This document shows, in pieces, positions 57,996 through 64,000 of a stretch of 64,000 nt of DNA. A model generated the notes under the pieces. That model ran no database searches and was not told the DNA's origin. It worked only from the letters and a program-made list of their open reading frames with translations. Both the position numbers and the translations under genes were made by a program. The DNA is from Agromyces soli (GTDB lineage: Bacteria > Actinomycetota > Actinomycetes > Actinomycetales > Microbacteriaceae), in contig NZ_CP094533.1 in NCBI RefSeq assembly GCF_022811605.1, forward strand, positions 3,224,001 to 3,288,000. The letters run 5' to 3'. The first letter of the stretch is position 1. Each line of letters opens with the position of its first letter.

Positions 57996-58796
57996 TCAGC
58001 TGCGGTGCGCGAAGGCGCTCTCATACAGGCACACGGAGGCGGCCGTGGCGAGGTTCATCGACTCGGCGTTGCCGTAGATCGGGACGACCACCGCACGGTC
58101 CGAGAGGGCGAGCTTGTCGTCGTCGAGCCCGCGCGCCTCGTTGCCGAAGATCCACGCTGTCGGCTGCGCGAGCAGCCCCTCGGTGCGCACGGCGAGCAGG
58201 TCGTCGCCCTTCACGTCGGCGGCGAGGACGGTGAGGCCCCCGGCGCGCGCACGGGTCACGACGTCCTCGAGCTCGGCGCCCACCGCGACGGGCAGGTGGA
58301 AGATCGAGCCCGTGGAGCTGCGAACCACCTTCGGGTTGTAGAGGTCGACCGCGCGGCCGGTGAGGATCACGGCGTCGGCGCCGGCCGCATCGGCGGCGCG
58401 GACGATGGTGCCGAGATTGCCCGGGTCGCGCACCTCCTCGAGGATGGCGATGAGCTTCGGCCCGGCGGCGAACACGTCCTTCACGGCCGTCGGGAACTGC
58501 CGGCACACGGCGACGAAGCCCTGCGGGGTGACCGTGTCGGCCATCGACTCGAGCACCTGCTCGGTCACGAACTCGACCTCGATGTCGTGCTCGCGCGCAC
58601 GCTCCGCGACCTCGGGGTGGCGCTCGAGCGCCGTCGGCGTCGCGAACAGCTCCTCCAGGAGCTCCGGACGGAAGGTCAGGGCCTCGCCGACGGACTGCGG
58701 GCCCTCGAGCAGGAAGCGTCCGCTCTCCTGGCGGGCGGCCTTCTTCGCGAGCTTCGCCACGGCGCGGACGCGCGGCGAACGGGGGTTCTCGAGCAT
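57996..58796 (-). CDS. TrmH/SpoU-family RNA 2'-O-methyltransferase
   Basis: 266 residues. N-terminal substrate-binding domain and SPOUT knot with motif 1 [17 protein letters not shown], motif 2 IFGNEARGL and motif 3 [18 protein letters not shown]. It methylates ribose in rRNA or tRNA; the target is not assigned. It follows the rplT terminator, as in many actinobacteria where this gene neighbours infC-rpmI-rplT. Confidence 0.92.
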   Translation of the reverse strand: MLENPRSPRVRAVAKLAKKAARQESGRFLLEGPQSVGEALTFRPELLEELFATPTALERHPEVAERAREHDIEVEFVTEQVLESMADTVTPQGFVAVCRQFPTAVKDVFAAGPKLIAILEEVRDPGNLGTIVRAADAAGADAVILTGRAVDLYNPKVVRSSTGSIFHLPVAVGAELEDVVTRARAGGLTVLAADVKGDDLLAVRTEGLLAQPTAWIFGNEARGLDDDKLALSDRAVVVPIYGNAESMNLATAASVCLYESAFAHRS

Positions 58797-58870
58797 GGCT
58801 TCAGCCTAGCGAGCGCTGGACGCGGATCCGGGCGCCGGGCCCGCGCGGCGGCGGGACCGGCGCGCACGAC

Positions 58871-58908
58871 GAAGGGCCCGGCATCCTGTGCAGGATGCCG
58901 GGCCCTTC
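58871..58908 (-). terminator. Terminator of infC-rpmI-rplT
   Basis: 18-bp perfect stem GAAGGGCCCGGCATCCTG with its complement and a 2-base loop, 17 bp after rplT. It could work in both directions. Confidence 0.85.
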
Positions 58909-58924
58909 GGGTGCCGAAGCGACG

Positions 58925-59308
58925 TTACGCGGCCGAAGGCGCGTTGACGTCGGCGGGGAGCGCCTTCTTGGCGGTCTCGACGAGCGCCGCGAACGCGGTG
59001 GGCTCGTTCACCGCGAGCTCGGCCAGGATGCGACGGTCGACCTCGACGCCGGCCAGGCCAAGGCCCTGGATGAGGCGGTTGTAGGTGAGGCCGTTCGCAC
59101 GCGAGGCCGCGTTGATCCGCTGGATCCACAGGCGACGGAAGTCGCCCTTCTTCTTGCGGCGGTCGTTGTACGAGTAGACGAGGGAGTGGGTGACCTGCTC
59201 CTTCGCCTTGCGGTAGAGGCGCGACCGCTGACCGCGGTAGCCCTCGGCGCGCTCGAGGATGACCCGACGCTTCTTGTGCGCATTGACAGCGCGCTTCACT
59301 CTTGCCAT
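58925..59308 (-). CDS. rplT: 50S ribosomal protein L20
   Basis: 127 residues. [19 protein letters not shown] and [20 protein letters not shown] are the L20 signatures. It is needed early in large-subunit assembly and in many bacteria represses its own operon. Confidence 0.98.
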   Translation of the reverse strand: MARVKRAVNAHKKRRVILERAEGYRGQRSRLYRKAKEQVTHSLVYSYNDRRKKKGDFRRLWIQRINAASRANGLTYNRLIQGLGLAGVEVDRRILAELAVNEPTAFAALVETAKKALPADVNAPSAA

Positions 59309-59337
59309 GACGTGTGTTCCTTACGGGTCTCTTCGGC

Positions 59338-59532
59338 TCAGCGGCCGAGAAGCTTCTTGATGACCTTGGCGTCGGGCGCCGCGGCGACCTTGTCCTGGTT
59401 CAGGCGGCGGGTGCGCACCGAGGACTTGCCCTCGAGGTTGTGGCGCATACCGGCCTGCTGCTTCTTGATCTTGCCGCTGCCGGTGATCTTGAAGCGCTTC
59501 TTGGACCCGGAGTGGGTCTTCTGCTTCGGCAT
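59338..59532 (-). CDS. rpmI: 50S ribosomal protein L35
   Basis: 64 residues beginning [20 protein letters not shown], the L35 signature, and ending KVIKKLLGR. It lies between infC and rplT. Confidence 0.98.
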   Translation of the reverse strand: MPKQKTHSGSKKRFKITGSGKIKKQQAGMRHNLEGKSSVRTRRLNQDKVAAAPDAKVIKKLLGR

Positions 59533-59577
59533 CTCGTGTTCTCCTTGGATCTGCCGCCACGAATGACGGACGGGGTG

Positions 59578-60198
59578 TCAGGCTTCGTCCGTACCGGACT
59601 CTGCCGTCTGCGCCTCGGGCTCGCCGGCCTCGGCCGGTCGCGCCTTGGACGCAGCACGCTGTGCGTTCGCCTCGGCCTTGGCCTCGGACTTGTTCTTGAG
59701 CGGAGCGATGACCATGACCATGTTGCGGCCGTCGATGGTGGGCGTGTGCTCGACGGTGCCGAACTCCGCCACGTCCTCGGCGAAGCGCTGCAGCAGGCGG
59801 ACGCCCATCTCGGGACGCGACTGCTCGCGACCGCGGAAGAGGATCATCGCCTTGACCTTGTCGCCGGCCTTCAGGAAGCCGACGGCGCGCTTCATCTTGG
59901 TCTCGTAGTCGTGCTTGTCGATCTTGAGGCGGAACCGGACCTCTTTGAGGATGGTGTTCGCCTGATTGCGCCGGGCCTCCTTGGCCTTCTGCGCAGCCTC
60001 GTACTTGTACTTGCCGTAGTCCATGATCTTGACGACCGGCGGGCGGGAGTTCGGTGCGACCTCGACGAGGTCGAGGTCCGCCTCCTGCGCGAGCCGCAGG
60101 GCCACCTCGATCTTCACGACGCCGACCTGCTCTCCGCCAGGACCCACGAGACGAACCTCGGGGACGCGGATACGGTCATTGGTACGCGGATCGCTGAT
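59578..60198 (-). CDS. infC: Translation initiation factor IF-3 (AUC start)
   Basis: 206 residues if translation starts at ATC 60198-60196, six bases after AGGAG. The conserved N-terminus [18 protein letters not shown] lies upstream of the first ATG/GTG in frame (60147) and would be lost otherwise. Both IF-3 domains are complete (linker KDHDYETK-like, C-terminal [17 protein letters not shown]). A rare start codon allows IF-3 to repress its own mRNA, as E. coli infC does with AUU. An acidic/Ala tail follows the fold. Confidence 0.93.
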   Translation of the reverse strand: MSDPRTNDRIRVPEVRLVGPGGEQVGVVKIEVALRLAQEADLDLVEVAPNSRPPVVKIMDYGKYKYEAAQKAKEARRNQANTILKEVRFRLKIDKHDYETKMKRAVGFLKAGDKVKAMILFRGREQSRPEMGVRLLQRFAEDVAEFGTVEHTPTIDGRNMVMVIAPLKNKSEAKAEANAQRAASKARPAEAGEPEAQTAESGTDEA

Positions 60199-60277
60199 GC
60201 GTGTCTCCTCTGCTCAAGGCATTCTTCAGAAGCCGATCGGGAGACGGATGCCGCCCGACGACGAGAGCGGCACTCCT

Positions 60278-60324
60278 TGCCAGAAATTCTGGCACGCACT
60301 TCGGCCTCGGAACGGATTCCGAGG
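60278..60324 (-). promoter_or_regulatory. Tandem hairpins in the infC leader
   Basis: Two perfect hairpins: CCTCGGAA/TTCCGAGG with a 4-base loop (60305-60324) and TGCCAGAA/TTCTGGCA around one base (60278-60294). They lie 80-126 bp before the infC start and may mediate control by L20 or IF-3. The rest of the 278-bp gap 60199-60476 shows no gene. Confidence 0.45.
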
Positions 60325-60476
60325 GCTGGTGCGGCACCCTGACTACCCGGCCTCTCACGAGACCCGGCGGAGTGCAACGACCCGGTAACCTTGAGCGGTC
60401 AGCGCGGGTGGGAGAAGATCCACTTTCGTACCGGGGATGAACCCCGGAGCCCGCAGAAGTTTAGCAGAGGAAATCC

Positions 60477-60884
60477 GTGACCGACAATTCCGCCGAGTCC
60501 CCCGCCGCCCACTCGCACGGGGAGGAGGCCGAGCAGTACGCCGCAGCGGTCGCGGCTGAGGCCGCCGACGCCACCCGCGACATCGCCGAGGTGCCCGCCG
60601 TCGAGGTGATCACGACGGCCGCGGTGCACCTCATGAGCGCCGCCGCCGTGAAGGTCGGCCTCGCCGACGACCCCGACTCGCAGCTCGATCTCGACGAGGC
60701 CCGCAAGCTCATCAACGCCCTCGCCGGACTCATCACCGCCGGCGCCCCGGAGATCAGCGACATGCACGCCCGCTCGCTGCGCGACGGCCTGCGCTCGCTG
60801 CAGCTCGCGTTCCGCGAGACCTCGCCCATCCCCGACCCGATCGGTCAGGGCCCCGGCGAGAAGTGGACCGGCCCGGTCAGCTGA
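60477..60884 (+). CDS. DUF1844 family protein
   Basis: 135 residues, GTG start after AGAGGA. The DUF1844 core is EVITTAAVHLMSAAAVKVGL and LDEARKLINALAGLITAGAPEI. A His/Glu/Ala-rich N-terminal tail precedes it. The function is unknown; it is regularly found divergent from infC in actinobacteria as I recall. Confidence 0.88.
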   Translation: MTDNSAESPAAHSHGEEAEQYAAAVAAEAADATRDIAEVPAVEVITTAAVHLMSAAAVKVGLADDPDSQLDLDEARKLINALAGLITAGAPEISDMHARSLRDGLRSLQLAFRETSPIPDPIGQGPGEKWTGPVS

Positions 60885-60922
60885 GCCGCGCGCGCCACCG
60901 GCGCCCCGTTCAGCCGCGCCGT

Positions 60923-61720
60923 TCAGCGCTGGCAGTTCGGGCAGAAGTAGATCACGCGCTCCTGCGGGTCGGTGACCGAATCGGTGCGTCCGCGGCCGAG
61001 TTCGCCGCGCTCGACGAGCGTGCCGCAGCGCCGGCACGGCGCCCCGCCCCGTCCGTACACCCAGAGCCGCGCGCCGCGCCGGTCGACGCCGGTCGTGACC
61101 CGTGCGGTGCGCTCGCGGTTGGCCCGGATCAGGCGGTGCGCCAGATCGACGATCCGCGCCGGGTCGCCCGCCTCGGCGACGGGCCGCTCCGGGCGGATGC
61201 CGCGGAGGAAGCACAGCTCGTTCACGTAGACGTTGCCGAGCCCCGCCATGACGCGCTGGTCGAGCAGCGCGACCGCGATCGGCTGCTCGCCCCGTGCGGC
61301 GAGCCTCGCGGTCGCCTCGACCGGGTCCCAGTCGTCGCCGAGCAGATCGGGGCCGAGCCTGGCGAGGGCCGCGTCCTCCGCGTCGCGCGGCAGCAGCTCG
61401 ACCTCGCCGAGCTCGAAGCCCACCGCGACGGCCTCGTCGTTCGCGAGCACGAGCCGCGCGAGGTGGGCGGGCTTGCCCCAGGGCTGGCCGGGCGTGTAGA
61501 CCCGCCACTCGCCCTCCATCTTGAGGTGGCTGCGGACGCTCCACGACGGCGTGCGGACGAGCAGGTGCTTGCCGCGGCTCACGACCTGCTCGACGAGCTC
61601 CCCGCGAAGGTCGGCGGTCGCGTAGCGCGGCACGCGGAAGTCGCTGCGGACGAGCACCCGGCCGGCGAGGGCGTCCCCGAGCCGCGCGGCGGCCCGATAG
61701 ACGGTGTCACCTTCGGGCAT
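60923..61720 (-). CDS. nei: Endonuclease VIII-type DNA glycosylase/AP lyase
   Basis: 265 residues. Catalytic P2-E3 in MPEGDT, helix-two-turn-helix (VMAGLGNVYVNELCF) and C-terminal zinc finger (CRRCG ... CPNCQ). It belongs to the Fpg/Nei family and excises oxidised bases. ATG 61720 lies inside the end of lhr (14-bp overlap), so the two are translated together. The Nei call over Fpg comes from MPEGDTV and the context. Confidence 0.9.
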   Translation of the reverse strand: MPEGDTVYRAAARLGDALAGRVLVRSDFRVPRYATADLRGELVEQVVSRGKHLLVRTPSWSVRSHLKMEGEWRVYTPGQPWGKPAHLARLVLANDEAVAVGFELGEVELLPRDAEDAALARLGPDLLGDDWDPVEATARLAARGEQPIAVALLDQRVMAGLGNVYVNELCFLRGIRPERPVAEAGDPARIVDLAHRLIRANRERTARVTTGVDRRGARLWVYGRGGAPCRRCGTLVERGELGRGRTDSVTDPQERVIYFCPNCQR

Positions 61721-64000
61721 CGAGCCGCACCCCCTTCGGGGTCTCGCCGAAGCCCGCAGCGCTCAGCGCGCGACCGAAGGGCGTGCCGAGCACGAAGACC
61801 CCGTTGACCGACTCCACGGCGAGCCGGCGCACGCGGCCCGAGCGCACGAGCTCCGCGAGCGCGGCGGCTGCGGCCTGCAGCGTCTGCTCGTCGTCGCGGT
61901 ACGCCAGCACCGTCTTGCCGCCGCGCTCGACGTACAGCACGAGCTCGCCGTCGACGAGCACCACGATGGCGCCCGCCTTGCGCGCGGCCCGGTGCGAGCT
62001 CTCCCCCGGCGGGTCCGGCCACGGCAGCGCGGCGCCGTAGGCGTTCGCCGGATCGGTGGCCGCGAGCGCGACGGGCCGGGGCACCGAAGCGGATGGCTCG
62101 CGACCGCCCGCGCCCCCGGCGTCCGACGTTCGGCGCGCCGGCGGGCGCTCCGTGCCGGACTCGCGGTCGCCCGCGGGCTCGGTGAAGCCGCGGAGCCGGT
62201 CGACGGCGCCCGGCGCGGCGAACTGCGCGGCGCCGAGGCGCTCGACGTAGTACCCGCGCCGGGAACGGCCCGAGTCCTCGAAGCCGCGCAGGGTCTTGTA
62301 GGCGAGCGCGAAGCCGCCGAGCACGCCCTCCGCGACGACGCTGCCGCGGGTGACCACGCCGTAACGATCGAGCAGCGTCTCGCCGAGCGCGTGCGCGCGC
62401 CGGGTGGCGTCCTCGTCGGCGACGGGCAGCACCGACCAGCGGCCCGCGACGGACGGCGGCCCGCTGCGGCTCGGCATCGTGGCCCGGGGCAGCGCACGGC
62501 CTCGGAGCATCCTCGCCCGTGGCGCCGGGCGCGAAGACTTGTGCGCGCTGCGCCCCGCACCGACCAGCGCGCGCACGGGCGCGAAGGTGTCGCCCGTGAC
62601 GAGCCCCGACCAGGCCAGCCCCCACAGCCCCTCGACCAGTGCCGCGTCGTCGGGCGCGTGCTCGAGCTCGCCGAAGGCGCCCACCGCATCGGCCAGCTGC
62701 CGGAAGAAGAACGCGCCCCCCGAGCCGAGCGCGACGAGGAGCTCGCGTTGCACCGGGTCGAGCTCGAGCGGCGCCGGAGCGGGCAGGGTGAGCGGAGCGG
62801 TCTCGGCCAGGTGCAGGGTGACCCAGCCGTCGTCGCCGGCCAGTGCACCGGAGCCGGCCCAGAGCACCTCGCCGGCCGCCATCAGCTCGTCGAGCATCGC
62901 CGGCGAGTAGTCGGCCACCCGGGCCGGCAGCACGAGCGACTCCCAGGCCGAGGCGGGCAGCCGCGCACCCTCGAGCTGTTCGATGACGGCGACCACGCCG
63001 TCGAGGCCCCGCAGCGTGCCGCCCACGTGCTGCCAGGCCGGGAGGAAGCGCGCGAGCGCCTCCTGCGGCACCGGCTCGATCTCGTGCCGGAGGGCCGCGA
63101 GCGAGCGACGCCGGAGCCGGCGCAGCACCTCCGCGTCGCACCACTCGGTCGCGGTGCCGTGCGGGCGGAACTCCCCCTCGACGACCCGGCGCTCGTCGGC
63201 GAGCCGGCGCAGTGCCGCGCGGGCGACCGCGACGCCGATGCCGAAGCGCTCGGCGGCCTCTTCGACTGCGAAAGGCCCGTGGGTGCGTGCGTACCGTCCG
63301 ACGAGGTCGCCGAGCGGATCCGCGACCCCCTCGCCGAACGCCGCGGCGACCCCCGGCGGCACGGGCACGCCGAGCGCGTCGCGCAGCCGGCCGACGTCTT
63401 CGACCGCCGCGGCGAACTCGGCGCCGGCGAACGAGACCCGCACCGCCCGCCGCTCCGCGACGAGCTCGGCCAGGGCGGCCGCGGCGTCAGTGCCCGCGTT
63501 GACCCGGGCCGCGAGCTCGTCGTCGCGGAGGGGACCGAGCACGCGTAGGAGATCGGCGACGCCCTCGACGCCCTTGGCCCGGCGATCCGGGGCGAGCCGC
63601 TGCAGTTCGGCCTCGGTCTCGTCGATGACGCCGGGGTCGAGGAGCTCGCGCAGCTCGACGCGGCCGAGCAGTTCGCCGAGCAGCGACTGGTCGATCGCGA
63701 GCGCCGCGGCGCGACGCTCGGCGAGCGGCGAGTCGCCCTCGTACATGAACGCGCCGACGTAGCCGAACAGCAGGGCGCTCGCGAAGGGGCTCGGCGTGTC
63801 GGTGGTGACCTCGACGAGCCGCACCCGCCGCGCCGCGATGTCGGCGGCGATCTCGACGAGCCCGGGCACGTCGTAGACGTCTTGCAGCACCTCGCGCACC
63901 GTCTCGAGGATGATCGGGAACGTGGGGTACGCGCTCGCGACCTCGAGGAGCTGGGCGGCTTTCTGCCGCTGCTGCCAGAGCGGTGAGCGGCGGCCGGGCT
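61707..64000 (-). CDS. lhr: Lhr-family ATP-dependent helicase, C-terminal part (5' end outside window)
   Basis: The frame is open to the window edge, so the start and helicase core lie beyond 64000. The visible about 764 residues begin SPLWQQRQKAAQLLEVASAY, the Lhr region after the RecA domains, and continue through the winged-helix/beta-barrel and the Lhr C-terminal domain. Lhr is a 3'-5' single-strand DNA translocase induced by DNA damage in mycobacteria. Coupling to nei supports a repair role. Confidence 0.9.
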   Translation of the reverse strand, partial: PGRRSPLWQQRQKAAQLLEVASAYPTFPIILETVREVLQDVYDVPGLVEIAADIAARRVRLVEVTTDTPSPFASALLFGYVGAFMYEGDSPLAERRAAALAIDQSLLGELLGRVELRELLDPGVIDETEAELQRLAPDRRAKGVEGVADLLRVLGPLRDDELAARVNAGTDAAAALAELVAERRAVRVSFAGAEFAAAVEDVGRLRDALGVPVPPGVAAAFGEGVADPLGDLVGRYARTHGPFAVEEAAERFGIGVAVARAALRRLADERRVVEGEFRPHGTATEWCDAEVLRRLRRRSLAALRHEIEPVPQEALARFLPAWQHVGGTLRGLDGVVAVIEQLEGARLPASAWESLVLPARVADYSPAMLDELMAAGEVLWAGSGALAGDDGWVTLHLAETAPLTLPAPAPLELDPVQRELLVALGSGGAFFFRQLADAVGAFGELEHAPDDAALVEGLWGLAWSGLVTGDTFAPVRALVGAGRSAHKSSRPAPRARMLRGRALPRATMPSRSGPPSVAGRWSVLPVADEDATRRAHALGETLLDRYGVVTRGSVVAEGVLGGFALAYKTLRGFEDSGRSRRGYYVERLGAAQFAAPGAVDRLRGFTEPAGDRESGTERPPARRTSDAGGAGGREPSASVPRPVALAATDPANAYGAALPWPDPPGESSHRAARKAGAIVVLVDGELVLYVERGGKTVLAYRDDEQTLQAAAAALAELVRSGRVRRLAVESVNGVFVLGTPFGRALSAAGFGETPKGVRLDARR

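Noticed and set aside
61704..63548. Plus-strand open frame opposite lhr
   Set aside because: Low-complexity Arg-rich translation; the minus strand carries a clear Lhr sequence.

Overview
The window is high-GC actinobacterial chromosome. Gene content (gluABCD-type glutamate importer, xerD-parA-scpA-scpB segregation block, tlyA-nadK-recN, DUF1844, class E sortase LAxTG signal, rRNA operon without tRNAs in its spacer) points to Actinomycetota, most likely Microbacteriaceae. The family assignment is inference; no marker search was possible. Almost all of it is ordinary core chromosome with tightly coupled genes (many ATGA/GTGA overlaps).

Layout. 1-2385: 3' part of a repeat-rich cell-wall-anchored surface protein. 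2454-7426: small accessory/metabolic genes, namely an NmrA-like reductase divergent from an HxlR regulator, a P-loop kinase, and an XRE-cupin regulator with an NCS1 permease and a cyclase-family hydrolase. 7603-12805: a 5.2-kb element integrated in the 3' end of a tRNA-Pro(GGG) gene and bounded by a 31-bp direct repeat of the tRNA end. Its cargo is an intact two-gene operon: a p97/Vps4-like AAA+ ATPase and a DUF6414-like protein. Its integrase (two frameshifts) and excisionase-like gene (in-frame TGA) look broken. This element is the best candidate for an undescribed system.

12958-19560: MarR regulator plus membrane protein, a GNAT enzyme, DUF167, der, a NarL/DesK-type two-component pair and a GAP-type membrane protein. 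19557-31661: a long minus-strand housekeeping run (tlyA, nadK, recN, pyrG, NUDIX, xerD, parA, scpA, scpB, rluB, tyrA, cmk) serving chromosome segregation, DNA repair, CTP/NADP synthesis and RNA modification. 31772-34601: HAD phosphatase and an unusual charge-polarised TPR protein with tandem DNA repeats. 34676-40497: rRNA operon (16S-23S-5S, minus strand) with promoter and terminator. 40685-43321: tyrS, and a divergent SatD-family gene with a membrane partner. 43340-50662: mpg and argCJBDFH (no argG or argR in the cluster). 50943-54511: pheST. 54558-57927: gluABCD-type importer. 57996-60884: TrmH methyltransferase, infC-rpmI-rplT (infC starting at an AUC codon) and a DUF1844 gene. 60923-64000: nei overlapping the 3' two-thirds of a large Lhr helicase gene that runs off the window.
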